A stretch of 64,000 nt of DNA from Vibrio tapetis subsp. quintayensis (GTDB taxonomy: Bacteria; Pseudomonadota; Gammaproteobacteria; Enterobacterales; Vibrionaceae), in the NCBI RefSeq assembly GCF_030409945.1, contig NZ_JAUFQV010000026.1, positions 576,875-640,874 on the forward strand, given 5' to 3'. The notes beneath the pieces are model-generated. The model saw only the letters and a list, made by a program, of their open reading frames with translations, did no database searches and was not told where the DNA came from. The translations under genes and the position numbers were made by a program. Shown here piece after piece: positions 8,575 through 18,693 of the stretch. Each line of letters opens with the position of its first letter. Positions within the stretch are counted from its first letter, which is position 1.

Positions 8575-10407
8575 CTAATTTGCCTGCGTTGGCATGTGCT
8601 TAAACTGTAGCTCGACCAGTCGTTGGTACAAGTCACAGTTTTGCATTAAGGATTGGTGATCGCCAATTTCGACAATCGTACCATTCTCCATGACGGCAAT
8701 TTGATCCGCGTGTTGAATGGTAGACAAGCGGTGAGCGATGATGATGGTCGTTCTATCGCGCATCAGTTCTTCCAGCGCCTGTTGAACATGATGTTCGCTT
8801 TCACTGTCCAACGCGCTCGTCGCTTCGTCGAGCAGTAGAATGCTTGGATCTTTCAAAATAGCTCGAGCGATGGCAATGCGTTGACGTTGTCCACCAGACA
8901 AGCGAACCCCTCGAGATCCCAAGTAGCTATGGTAACCATCTGGAAGCTGCATAATGAATTCGTCGGCATGGGCTTTCTTCGCGGCTTCAATGACTTGCTG
9001 GTCGGTGGCATTTGGCGTTCCGTAGCGGATGTTGTAAAACACGTCGTTGCTGAACAGAGCAGGCTGCTGAGGAACCAAAGCCATTTGCTGGCGCAGCTCG
9101 TTTGGATCGAGTTGCTTAATATCAACGCCGCCTAGGGTGACGCAGCCATCTTGCGGGTCGTAAAAACGTTGCATCAATTCGAAAATGGTTGTTTTGCCAG
9201 CCCCTGACGGGCCAACTAATGCCAGAACTTTTCCTTGGGCCGCGTTGAGTGACAACTTTTGAGCGGCGGCTTGGCTTGGTCGTGATGGGTAGTGAAACGT
9301 AACATTTTCAAACTGAATTTCAGATGTTAATGACGCCGCTGGAGTCGTGTCACTTGTGTTTGATGGGGGCTGTATGTGGCTTTCAATATGAAGTACTTCT
9401 ATTAATCTTTCGGTGGCGCCGGCAGCTCGTTGTAATTCTCCCATCACTTCAGAAATGGTCGCCAATGAAGACGCAACGATGATGGCATAAAAAACAAAAG
9501 CGCCCAGTTCTCCTCCGCTCATGGCGCCTGAAATAACATCACTGCCGCCGACCCACAACATGCCGTTAATGGCGCCAAAAACAATAATGATGACACCAGC
9601 AATTAAGGTGGCACGTTGTTGGATTCGCTTTTTTCCAATCTCAAAGGCGTTGTCGACCTCAAGGGCAAAGGAACGGCTTTCTTGAGGTTCATTGGTAAAG
9701 CTCTGCACCGTTTTAATATGCTCAATGGCTTCGCCTGCGTAACTGCCAACATCGGCCATAGAGTCTTGGCTTTTACGTGACAGTTTTCGAACTCGTCGGC
9801 CATAAAACAAAATAGGTAACAAAATAAACGGGACGGAGACAAGGACGATCAAGGTCAGTTTGATGTTGGTTGCAAACAGCATGACCAGTGCGCCCAAGAA
9901 CATCAAACAGCTTCGAAGCGCCATTGAAAATGATGAACCAATGATACTTTGAAGTAGCGTAGTATCGGTAGTGATGCGTGACATAATATCGCCGCTACCA
10001 CTGGTTTCGAAATAGCTTGGGTGCAATGTAATGGCGTGGTTAAACACCGCTAGCCTGATGTCTGCACTGATGCGCTCACCCAGCCAAGAAACGAGATAGA
10101 ATCGAGCGTAGGTGCCTATGGCAATCAAAACTGTGATGATAAAAATGAAACCGACAGCACTTTTGAGTTGCTCAATTGATTGTTGAGCAAAGCCTTGGTC
10201 GATAAGCATGCGAACACCTTGGCCAACAGACAGCATGACGGATGCGGTAAATATCAGAGCGACGACACTGGCCAACACGCGCCATTTGTATGGGCGTATA
10301 AATTGAAGCAGTTCTTTTAAAATCGCGAGGCTTTTTTTATCCGCACTGGAAGCGGCAATAGTTTCGGAAGTGGACGTGCTTTGATTGGACGGATTGTCGC
10401 TTTGCAT
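8575..10407 (-). CDS. ABC exporter, fused permease-ATPase (MsbA/ABCB-like)
   Basis: Half-size ABC exporter of 610 residues that should act as a homodimer in the inner membrane, exporting lipids or drugs. The N-terminal ABC_membrane domain spans about residues 40-320 with six helices. The ATPase domain has Walker A GPSGAGKTT, signature LSGGQRQR, Walker B LLLDEATSALD and the H-loop IIIAHRLSTI. The polar, Ser/Thr-rich N-terminus is cytoplasmic. No LpxK-like gene is adjacent, so it is not the msbA operon. The cargo is unknown. Confidence 0.92.
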   Translation of the reverse strand: MQSDNPSNQSTSTSETIAASSADKKSLAILKELLQFIRPYKWRVLASVVALIFTASVMLSVGQGVRMLIDQGFAQQSIEQLKSAVGFIFIITVLIAIGTYARFYLVSWLGERISADIRLAVFNHAITLHPSYFETSGSGDIMSRITTDTTLLQSIIGSSFSMALRSCLMFLGALVMLFATNIKLTLIVLVSVPFILLPILFYGRRVRKLSRKSQDSMADVGSYAGEAIEHIKTVQSFTNEPQESRSFALEVDNAFEIGKKRIQQRATLIAGVIIIVFGAINGMLWVGGSDVISGAMSGGELGAFVFYAIIVASSLATISEVMGELQRAAGATERLIEVLHIESHIQPPSNTSDTTPAASLTSEIQFENVTFHYPSRPSQAAAQKLSLNAAQGKVLALVGPSGAGKTTIFELMQRFYDPQDGCVTLGGVDIKQLDPNELRQQMALVPQQPALFSNDVFYNIRYGTPNATDQQVIEAAKKAHADEFIMQLPDGYHSYLGSRGVRLSGGQRQRIAIARAILKDPSILLLDEATSALDSESEHHVQQALEELMRDRTTIIIAHRLSTIQHADQIAVMENGTIVEIGDHQSLMQNCDLYQRLVELQFKHMPTQAN

Positions 10408-10501
10408 AAAGGCTCGTTCTATAAACTATCGAATATAAAATTAGCATACGTGATGATAGTGATGGATACAAATTTGTACTGATATCAATCTGCTATTGCA
10501 G

Positions 10502-10534
10502 AAAAAGAAAACCCACCGAGTAGCGGTGGGTTTT
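10502..10534 (-). terminator. Intrinsic terminator of the M3 peptidase gene
   Basis: AAAACCCACCG pairs with CGGTGGGTTTT over a 5-nt loop. On the minus strand the stem is followed by TTTTC and TTTTT. It lies about 70 bp beyond the peptidase stop codon and ahead of the exporter promoter region. Confidence 0.8.
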
Positions 10535-10601
10535 ATTGTTGGATGTCGATTCTTGCTTGTCTGTTATAGAAAGTCGCTTATAACAAGCACTGACTTACAA
10601 A

Positions 10602-12449
10602 TTAACGACCATAATGTTCAACAATATAGTTTTCGAAATCATCACACATTTGGGCATCAGACAATGTATTCAACGCCAGTAGTTTATCACCATCAACGAT
10701 TTTTATTTTAGCATTGAGCGATGAAACATCGGATTGAGTTCGGGTTTTCAAGCCGGCAATTTTAGCCAGTTCAGACTGCCAAGCTTGCTCTGAGGACAAG
10801 TTACATTCGTCTGCTAAGTATTTCGCATTAAAACCTTCACCCGTTAGGCTTTCGATGCTGCCATTGTGATTGACACTATTGCCAGCATTCCAATAATGTT
10901 TCGCCAGCAATGGGCCGATCTCTGGGTTATCCGTTAAGTAGCCAAACTTTTCGGTGAAATGGGCTCGAGTTTGATACACCGCCATGTGAGCAAGAAGATA
11001 GCCGTGATAAGCACAAGAAGCTTCGTCTGAGATCAGGTGTGGAATCGCCATTAATGGGCGAGCTGAACAGGCTAAACCTAAAATACGTGTTTCCATCTCA
11101 CGTGCTAATTGAGTTATGCGTTCGGCCGTCAGTTCGTCATCGCTTAATTGATACAGTGCTCGTTCAAAATACGGTACAACTAAGATGCTGCGTTCTTCAT
11201 AGGCTTTGAACGGTTGTTTCGCATCGATCATGGCTTTGATGATGTCATCCGGTACGGGTTGGCCGTCATCATTTAACGCGTACTGCTTAAGCCAATCTGC
11301 ATCATTAAGTAAGCTGTCGCAAAACATCGACTGTGTTTCAGCATAAGCCATGGATGTTGGAGCAAACTCTTGAGAGAAGCATGGAGCATTCATTTTAACA
11401 TTAGCGAAGTGGGCGGCATGACCCCCTTCATGGAATAAGGTGTTGATACCATCGTAGCCGCTGCCCATTTGATCGGGTTTAGCGTTACTAGTGAAGTTAA
11501 CTTTGGCTGCTACCCATTCATTTTGATCATAAAAAGAGGGGATAGGTCCGTGACAAAAACCGTTGGGATATTTGCCTTTACGGTCTAGTAAATCTAACGT
11601 CAATTCGGCTTGCGAAAACTCAATGTTGAGTCGACCAAAGGACTCAATCCAGCGTCTCAGTGATTTAGAGAACGGCACGTAAGCATCAAGCTCTCGCATC
11701 ACATCACCAGAATAGGAGTACACAAAATTGTGGCCTAATAGTGCATCGGCGCCTTTTGCGTCAGATAATGACGCTAAACTTGCTAAATGGCTGTCGCGGG
11801 TTCTTTGTTCAAAATCATCCAAGATGCTAAATAGCTGCTCGGTTGTCATCTGTTCTTTTTTGTTGACTGAATAGTCGAAGAAGTTATCGAAACCAAGCGT
11901 TTTCGCAAATTGATTACGACGCTTAATGAGTTCAATAAAGCCGTTTTTCAGTAGCCATTGTTCTAGGTCTAAAAATGCTTGATGCGAGGATTTTCGTACT
12001 GTTTCGTCGTCGCTAGCTCTAACATTGGAAGCAAGGGTTGGTAATGACCCTTCTACTTTATTGCCGCTGTCATCAGTGAAATACAACGAATGATTTTGCT
12101 TCTTATCGAATAACTCCGTTTCAAATGCGATTAAGTCGGCTTTAAGAGCTTTGCCCTCTGCTGATTCGATTGAATGTGCTTTAAACGTCGCTAACCAACC
12201 TTTTAACCCGGTGACGGTTTTGGCTTGTTCGTCAGAGTCTTGGATATCGTTGGTGAGCAGCAGGTGCTGCTCAACATCATTGATTTGACTCGAATCACTC
12301 AAAAACTGGTTTAATTCTGTTTCAGATTGGGAAAGACCATCGTAATCGACCTTAATTCCCATGTAAGTATCCCAGAAGCGATCTTCTTTAGTTCTGTGGA
12401 TGGAAAGATAGCGTTGATTGAGTTGGTTAAGAAAAGCCGTCGCTGCCAT
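10602..12449 (-). CDS. M3 family oligoendopeptidase (zinc metallopeptidase)
   Basis: Probable cytosolic thermolysin-like zinc oligopeptidase of the M3 family (615 residues). The active-site motif HEGGHAAHF supplies the two zinc histidines and catalytic glutamate, and the downstream acidic helix (SMAYAETQSMF) should supply the third ligand. The FHEGGHA context is typical of M3A/M3B enzymes. The ATG at 12449 (MAATAFLNQL) is preferred over 12569 because it follows an AAGGA ribosome-binding site and the upstream extension is not peptidase-like. It would degrade short peptides; exact specificity is unknown. Confidence 0.9.
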   Translation of the reverse strand: MAATAFLNQLNQRYLSIHRTKEDRFWDTYMGIKVDYDGLSQSETELNQFLSDSSQINDVEQHLLLTNDIQDSDEQAKTVTGLKGWLATFKAHSIESAEGKALKADLIAFETELFDKKQNHSLYFTDDSGNKVEGSLPTLASNVRASDDETVRKSSHQAFLDLEQWLLKNGFIELIKRRNQFAKTLGFDNFFDYSVNKKEQMTTEQLFSILDDFEQRTRDSHLASLASLSDAKGADALLGHNFVYSYSGDVMRELDAYVPFSKSLRRWIESFGRLNIEFSQAELTLDLLDRKGKYPNGFCHGPIPSFYDQNEWVAAKVNFTSNAKPDQMGSGYDGINTLFHEGGHAAHFANVKMNAPCFSQEFAPTSMAYAETQSMFCDSLLNDADWLKQYALNDDGQPVPDDIIKAMIDAKQPFKAYEERSILVVPYFERALYQLSDDELTAERITQLAREMETRILGLACSARPLMAIPHLISDEASCAYHGYLLAHMAVYQTRAHFTEKFGYLTDNPEIGPLLAKHYWNAGNSVNHNGSIESLTGEGFNAKYLADECNLSSEQAWQSELAKIAGLKTRTQSDVSSLNAKIKIVDGDKLLALNTLSDAQMCDDFENYIVEHYGR

Positions 12450-12625
12450 TTTAGTTCCTTTAAATGTTTGACCCGAACCTAGGTGTGAGAAGAATGTTGC
12501 GTTTAGGTTAGGTTTATATGGCGAATACCATACCACATTTTTATGAAAAGACAGTGAACCATATATCAAATCACTGCTTAAACAGTAAGTTAAACTGGTT
12601 GCATTGTGATGTTAAGGGAGAATAG

Positions 12626-12653
12626 CAAGCCATCGAGAAGTGACAATGGCTTG
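12626..12653 (-). terminator. Possible hairpin terminator of HD-GYP gene
   Basis: CAAGCCAT and ATGGCTTG form an 8-bp stem 23 bp beyond the HD-GYP stop. There is no clean T-run after it on the minus strand, so it may be only an RNA-stabilising hairpin. Confidence 0.35.
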
Positions 12654-12675
12654 GTAAAAAAGGATGTCGGTTGGC

Positions 12676-13890
12676 TTATTCGAAGAAAGGCGTTGCGTCC
12701 ACTTCGAAGCTACTAGGGGAGATAGCTTTCACTATTTTTACAGAAGAATGCTTTAATTCGACAAATTTTACATCGGTGAAGCGTTTGTATTTTCGTGAAT
12801 AAAAGACTTTAATTTCGGGCTTCAGTGGGTGTTCATCGTTGGAAGTCCAAACGATGCCAACTTGGCTGTCACTCAGTTCGACCAATGAGCCTACCGGGTA
12901 CATGCCAATGCAGTTAATGAACTTGTAAACCAGATCTTGATCAAGGTGGAATGGCGTTAAAGTCAGCATGATCTTGAATGCAGCAGCAGAGCTCATACCG
13001 TCTTTATAGCAACGATCTGCGGTAAGGGCATCATAGATGTCTACAATACTGCTCATGCGGCCATGTGTGGGCAGTTCATCGCCTTTTAGGCCATTCGGAT
13101 AGCCATTGCCATCAAGCTTCTCGTGATGCATTAAGCAGACATCTCGGCTAATGTCACTTAAGCCTTCAATATGAGGCACGATATCTTTTGCGTAGACTTG
13201 GTGTAATTTGATGTGCTCAAACTCTTCAGGTGTCAACCGACCTGGTTTGTTTAAAACTTCATCTCTAATTTTGATTTTACCAACGTCATGTAAGATCCCC
13301 CCAATGGCCAGTTGGCGCAGGGTATGTTTATCAAAATCTAAGTGACGGCCAAAAGTGATCAACAAGCAGGCCACATTAACTGAATGTTCTAACAGGTAAG
13401 TGTCTTTTTGTCGTAGTGCTGAAACTATTTTGATGGCATCAGAATCGACAAGAATGGCGTCGATCATGTTGTCAGCCCAGTCTTCGACTACGTTAAGCTC
13501 GACAGATTTACCATCAAAAGTTTCGGTGAGTATTTTGTGTGCTAAATCTTTGGCTTCACCAATTAATTTTTTCGCTCGTTTTTGACGAACAGCCCGGCTG
13601 CCTTTGGGTTTCAGCAGGGCGGATACATCCTCGCTTTCATCTTTCGTTTCAGGCTCATCAAGCTCTGTTTTAAAAGTGCATCCTGACGCTGAAAGTTTTG
13701 AGTCTACCCACACAAATTTTACTCCGCTATCAATCAGCTGAGCGATGGCTTTTTCTGATGATATCCGCCCAGCATTGGCGAGGTTAACTTTTTTACTGTG
13801 CTCTATCGCGGTGACAAACATACCAACAGAGACATTGGCGATTGGCAGTTTAATGGAATCGTTTGGGTTGGGTTGCACTAGCTTTACCAC
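12676..13890 (-). CDS. HD-GYP domain c-di-GMP phosphodiesterase with DUF3391
   Basis: Likely cyclic di-GMP phosphodiesterase, 404 residues. An N-terminal DUF3391 module (about 1-145) is followed by an HD-GYP domain. The metal-binding HD pair is in GILHDVGKIK (about 201-202), the next histidines are in LMHHEKLDGNGYPNGLKG (about 254-271) carrying the intact GYP motif, and D284 lies in IVDIYDALTADR. All key residues are visible, so activity is expected. No signal peptide or membrane segment. It stands alone between divergent and terminated neighbours. A role in motility or biofilm control is inference from the family. Confidence 0.92.
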   Translation of the reverse strand: MVKLVQPNPNDSIKLPIANVSVGMFVTAIEHSKKVNLANAGRISSEKAIAQLIDSGVKFVWVDSKLSASGCTFKTELDEPETKDESEDVSALLKPKGSRAVRQKRAKKLIGEAKDLAHKILTETFDGKSVELNVVEDWADNMIDAILVDSDAIKIVSALRQKDTYLLEHSVNVACLLITFGRHLDFDKHTLRQLAIGGILHDVGKIKIRDEVLNKPGRLTPEEFEHIKLHQVYAKDIVPHIEGLSDISRDVCLMHHEKLDGNGYPNGLKGDELPTHGRMSSIVDIYDALTADRCYKDGMSSAAAFKIMLTLTPFHLDQDLVYKFINCIGMYPVGSLVELSDSQVGIVWTSNDEHPLKPEIKVFYSRKYKRFTDVKFVELKHSSVKIVKAISPSSFEVDATPFFE

Positions 13891-13970
13891 TTTTATGTAT
13901 ATGCAATATTATTGTAGCTACTTTTGTCGCATTAATGAATGTAACAAATATTTAATTTCGTTCATATATT

Positions 13971-14013
13971 AAAAAAGACACCTAACAAACCTCAAGGAAA
14001 AGCGTGTTAGGTG
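13971..14013 (-). terminator. Intrinsic terminator of malS
   Basis: Minus strand: CACCTAACA and TGTTAGGTG pair across a 17-nt loop and are followed by TCTTTTTT. Located 23-66 bp beyond the malS stop codon. Confidence 0.8.
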
Positions 14014-14036
14014 CCAAACTGTGTATTAGTTTTTAA

Positions 14037-16100
14037 TTAATTACTTGATTTCCCAGCGTAATAAACGAAAACCTTGTCATTGTTATGGATTCTTGAGAAG
14101 CCGTAACCTTGGTCTTGTTTTATCATGTTGTGTGATCCAGCCCCGATTGAAGGGTGACTTTGTCTGAATTTTCCTATTGTTTTCCAGTGCGTTAGCAGCT
14201 CACCTCGTTTTACATCTAACTTCCAGTTCATGTCTGAACGGGTACTTTGATGGAAGTCATCCGCATATGGTCCAGGTTTACGTGCGACTTCGTCACCGTA
14301 GTAAATCTGTATCGCTCCAGGGCTAAGTAGTAGTGCATTGGCGGCCCCTTTTTGCATCTCGATAGATTTAAAACGACCGAAAAACAGCTCTGTATCGTGA
14401 GAGGACATGTAGCTTACTGGATTAAAGTCGGGTTTATCGGCCAGCGTTGAAGAGTAGTCGCTGTATGTATTTTCCATTTGTGAGAAACATACGGCGCCTT
14501 TATCCATCTTTTTCTGCATATCGAAGTTAATTAACGCATCAAAACCATCATCAAAATATGGGCTGCGATAGGCATTGTGCCCCCAAACTTCGCCCATCAT
14601 CCAAAATGGTGAATTGGGTTTATCGTGCTCTTTTTGCCATGTCTCTAGTTCGTTGCTTGCTTGCTGCTTTAAACGTTTCCATACATCACTTTCAACGTGT
14701 TTAACCGTATCAACACGGAAGCCGTCAATACCAAACCTCTTCACCCAATCAGTTTGCCATTCGATTAGATAATCAGTGACAGTGTAATCGTCTCTTTTAG
14801 CGACTCGCGTTCCTGGGTTTTCCAGTAACCACTGAGGTGGTGTTACAAATTGGTCTGACTCTGTTTTTAAGTCGGGTAAGCCAGCTAATGACATGGTTAT
14901 GTCACTGCTACCGGGTTGGTCGTAACCAGGTAAACCTGTTCTCACCCAATCTTTGCCCCACCAATTTTCCCACTCCGGGCTTTGGTAATTAATGGCTTCA
15001 TGAAAACTGTGCCAGTTTTGGTTGCCTTTAGGGTTCCAATTACGCCATTTTTGGGGCCAGTCGGATGGGGGATTAACCGCATTGATGTGATCAAACTGGA
15101 GGTCAGCCAGTGTTGCGTAACCAGTATGGTTAAGAACGGCATCAAGGAGAATACGGATTCCGCGCTTATGTGCTTCTTTAACCAATAAGGCTAGGTCTTC
15201 TTCGTTACCGAAATTTTCGTCAATTTTAGTGAAGTCTCGAGTCCAATAGCCATGATAAGCATAAAATGGGAATGAACCTTTATCGCCGCCGCCTACAAAG
15301 CCATGCACTTGTTCTACTATTGGAGAAAGCCAAATTGCATCCATACCCAGTGATTGGATGTAATCGAGCTTATCAATCACACCTTTTAAGTCGCCGCCAT
15401 GAAATGTGCCAACTTCGTCTTTACCGTCTTTTTTGCGCCCATAACTGAAGTCGTTGGTGGTGTCTCCGTTGTTGAATCGGTCGACCATGACGAAGTAGAT
15501 ACTGGCATTGCGCCAATCAAAGGTACTGTCTGATTTCTTTGCTTCGACTTCTTCTAACAGAACGAGTCCATTCGATTTGTCGCTGGGTGTTAATGTTACA
15601 GAATGCTGGTTAACCGTGACGATTTCATCGGTAAAGGCATTTCGCAATTGCGTGCCATCTTTAAAGGTGTCGCCAAGCTGAATAGTGACTGCACCACCCG
15701 CATATACGTCACATTCTACCTGTGGAAGAGGGCGTTTAAATTCTGATTTTGTGCTTTTCTTTGGCTGACGTTTTAGTGACAGTGTGTGGTTGGTTGCATC
15801 GAACTGAAATGCGTAATCACCCGCAAAGCGGATCTTGAATGAAAATTCAGTGGCTTGATTACAATTTAGAGACAACGGTGTATTGAATTTCACCCGCTGA
15901 TTTTCAGTGGCACTACACGCGCCGTCTAAGCCATTTACTGTAAATGTGTATTGTGACTTGTTTAATGGCACCACTAAGGCAGAATCGGCCGGAAGAGGAA
16001 AATCCCGGCTGTTCGTTGACGTAGCAATGGTGATGTTAGGGGATGCATAGCTTTGAAATGCGGCGGCCAGTATAGCACTGGTAAGCAAAGTCCGTTTCAT
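14037..16100 (-). CDS. malS: Periplasmic alpha-amylase MalS (GH13)
   Basis: Secreted alpha-amylase hydrolysing maltodextrins in the periplasm. A signal peptide (about residues 1-19, ending SYAS) precedes an N-terminal beta-rich module and the GH13 barrel. Conserved regions are LLDAVLNHTGY, GFRVDTVKH (nucleophile Asp about 460), MMGEVWGH (acid Glu about 503) and YMSSHDTE (Asp about 567). Long stretches recall E. coli MalS, including TFHGGDLKG, GYATLADLQ and the C-terminal SHPSIGAGSH. 687 residues against 676 in E. coli. The DUF2057 and porin genes upstream on the same strand suggest a maltodextrin-use cluster. Confidence 0.92.
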   Translation of the reverse strand: MKRTLLTSAILAAAFQSYASPNITIATSTNSRDFPLPADSALVVPLNKSQYTFTVNGLDGACSATENQRVKFNTPLSLNCNQATEFSFKIRFAGDYAFQFDATNHTLSLKRQPKKSTKSEFKRPLPQVECDVYAGGAVTIQLGDTFKDGTQLRNAFTDEIVTVNQHSVTLTPSDKSNGLVLLEEVEAKKSDSTFDWRNASIYFVMVDRFNNGDTTNDFSYGRKKDGKDEVGTFHGGDLKGVIDKLDYIQSLGMDAIWLSPIVEQVHGFVGGGDKGSFPFYAYHGYWTRDFTKIDENFGNEEDLALLVKEAHKRGIRILLDAVLNHTGYATLADLQFDHINAVNPPSDWPQKWRNWNPKGNQNWHSFHEAINYQSPEWENWWGKDWVRTGLPGYDQPGSSDITMSLAGLPDLKTESDQFVTPPQWLLENPGTRVAKRDDYTVTDYLIEWQTDWVKRFGIDGFRVDTVKHVESDVWKRLKQQASNELETWQKEHDKPNSPFWMMGEVWGHNAYRSPYFDDGFDALINFDMQKKMDKGAVCFSQMENTYSDYSSTLADKPDFNPVSYMSSHDTELFFGRFKSIEMQKGAANALLLSPGAIQIYYGDEVARKPGPYADDFHQSTRSDMNWKLDVKRGELLTHWKTIGKFRQSHPSIGAGSHNMIKQDQGYGFSRIHNNDKVFVYYAGKSSN

Positions 16101-16236
16101 CAGTCAGGTCCTATTTAATTGTTATAAATAGGGTAAGGCAGTTGTGAATAGAGAACATCATTCCTGAGATCTACGCCCTAAAAAGTTAGCTTGATCAAAG
16201 TTCAACAGCCAAAAGGCGTAGCTGGAAAAAGCTAAA

Positions 16237-16264
16237 AGCGACACCTGTCACATTCGGTGTCGCT
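16237..16264 (-). terminator. Intrinsic terminator after the DUF2057 gene
   Basis: AGCGACACC and GGTGTCGCT form a perfect 9-bp stem with a 10-nt loop, followed on the minus strand by TTTTAGC. It lies between the DUF2057 gene and malS, separating their transcripts at least in part. Confidence 0.65.
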
Positions 16265-16298
16265 ATCATTTTTTAAGGAATGAGAGTTTTTATACGGG

Positions 16299-16949
<651 letters not shown>

Positions 16950-16968
16950 GTTTTCTCCTTACGACAAA

Positions 16969-16986
16969 GGGCGAGAAATCTCGCCC
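16969..16986 (-). other. Hairpin between porin and DUF2057 genes
   Basis: GGGCGAGAAATCTCGCCC is an 18-bp near-perfect palindrome, 37 bp after the porin stop and 20 bp before the DUF2057 start. On the minus strand TTTG follows, a weak terminator. It could stabilise the porin mRNA or reduce read-through into the second gene. Confidence 0.6.
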
Positions 16987-17022
16987 ATGTCTATCTAATT
17001 GTTTTAACTGATTTTAGTGCGA

Positions 17023-18183
17023 TTAGAAGTAGTATTCAACACCAACAGATACTTCACTAAATGAATCTGATTTCCAGCGGTCATAGCTCATGCCTGCGTT
17101 ACCAGATTCAACTGTGTTGCCGCCCATTCGAACATCACGAGCACGTACGTAAAGCACCGCTGACGGGTCAACAAAGTACATGGCCTGTGCAGAGTAGGTA
17201 TCATCGGAAGAATTTTCTACGGTATTACCATTCACTTCTAAATCGAAGTTCTTGGTGTAGCCGACTTTAAACTGCCAGTCGTTTACGGTGTACATTAAAC
17301 CGGAGGTCATTGCATTTTGTTTCTCTTCACGGCCTACATCAGTACCTTCTTTAACATTTGCATCTTGCATACGGTACTGAGCAAAGAAAGAAATTCCATT
17401 TTCAAACCAACCTTGAACACCCACTAAGTAAGTGTTGTTGTCCCAGATACGGCTAAACGATTTTTCTGTTTTTGGGTCATGCGCAGTCGTATCTAGTGTG
17501 CCATCTGTAAATGACTCAGCGGTATCACGGTTGATTTCGTAAGCCGCATCAAATTGCAATGGACCAACTTTATAGTGCGCTGCACCGCCTTGCCAGTAAC
17601 CTTGGTCACTACCTGTTGCGGCTGCTTTTGTGCGGCCAGCTGCAACGTCCAAAGAAAGATTGCCCCATGCAGGTGAATCCCAACGAACCGAATTTGATGA
17701 ACGGTCTTGGAACTTAGCACCACCAATTAGCCCGCCCCAGTCATATACATCACCTAGACCTGGGTTTGATCCCGGCCAATCGACTACTTCGTATAATGGC
17801 GTTAAGACGCGACCGATTCTAACTTGACCAAAAGAATCAAAGTCTTCAAATCCAACGAACGTATCACGTTCGCCAAAACCACCTTTGGCTTCATGGTCGG
17901 AATAGGAAGGGTCAACGTATCCGCTTTCGACTTGCCAGATGAATTTAGGGCCAAAGTTCTTAAACTGTTTCGAACCACGGAAGCCGATTCGGCTTTCATT
18001 GTTGGTTTGAAAACCCGTTAAGTTACTGTTGTCTGTTTCATAGTCACGATAGTGAGCCTGTACTGCAATGATGCCGTACACTTCGTATTTTGCATCGGTT
18101 TCTTCTGCAATTGCAGGGGTTGCAACCATTGTTACTGAGGCAACTGCGGTTGCAAGTAGAGAGCGTGTAAATAGCTTGTTCAT
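17023..18183 (-). CDS. Outer-membrane porin (Gram-negative porin family)
   Basis: Trimeric beta-barrel porin of 386 residues. A signal peptide (1-26, ending TPAIA) is followed by KYEVYGIIAVQAHY, the usual first strand of general porins. Gly/aromatic-rich amphipathic strands run throughout (GFRGSKQFKN, FGQVRIGRVLTPLYE) and the chain ends in VEYYF with the terminal phenylalanine read by the BAM complex. It is not a LamB sequence. Position upstream of the DUF2057 gene and malS suggests uptake of malto-oligosaccharides, but this is inferred from context. Confidence 0.85.
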   Translation of the reverse strand: MNKLFTRSLLATAVASVTMVATPAIAEETDAKYEVYGIIAVQAHYRDYETDNSNLTGFQTNNESRIGFRGSKQFKNFGPKFIWQVESGYVDPSYSDHEAKGGFGERDTFVGFEDFDSFGQVRIGRVLTPLYEVVDWPGSNPGLGDVYDWGGLIGGAKFQDRSSNSVRWDSPAWGNLSLDVAAGRTKAAATGSDQGYWQGGAAHYKVGPLQFDAAYEINRDTAESFTDGTLDTTAHDPKTEKSFSRIWDNNTYLVGVQGWFENGISFFAQYRMQDANVKEGTDVGREEKQNAMTSGLMYTVNDWQFKVGYTKNFDLEVNGNTVENSSDDTYSAQAMYFVDPSAVLYVRARDVRMGGNTVESGNAGMSYDRWKSDSFSEVSVGVEYYF

Positions 18184-18693
18184 GTGAACTCCTAAAATAT
18201 AGCTGTAATTTTTAATGTGAGCTTCATCGGGTTGGCCGCTGATGAAGCTCAGTTAACTTGTTGATTTATTGAGAACGTGAATTAGGTTACTCGCAAATTG
18301 GATTGTGAGAACAGGTAGGGGGAAGTTACATGATATCCTTCAAAATTTAGAAGTTGATAGGAATATAAATTCAATTAAATCAGTGGTATGGGATGGTTTT
18401 GTGATATTTGCTCAATGAGTTGTCAATAACCTAAATGCGAGTGACTTCAAATTATCGCAGTGATGTGAGATGAGCCGCATATGAGTTTTAGAATAAAATT
18501 GGATAAGCTTAGGTTGATTTAGAAGTCTTTGATAATGAACTGAGAGGTGACTCTCATTTAAATTGTGCAGAAACCTACAAAAAACGATTATTAGTGATGG
18601 ATTAGGGAACTTTCCTTGTGAAGTAAGATCCTTGCTCAAAGCTTTATTTGTCCATAGGATAGGGGCAGACAACAATAAAAGGGAGCACACCAA
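18184..18693. other. Divergent promoter region between porin and ydhF
   Basis: 510 bp with no convincing gene; the open frame on the minus strand here has no ribosome-binding site or recognisable product. It must carry the promoter and leader of the porin (left) and of ydhF (right). The sequence is AT-rich. I see no confident operator. Confidence 0.5.

Noticed and set aside
17023..18183. Maltoporin LamB
   Set aside because: The sequence shows the general-porin beginning KYEVYGIIAVQ and lacks LamB signatures; only the position near malS suggests a maltodextrin role.
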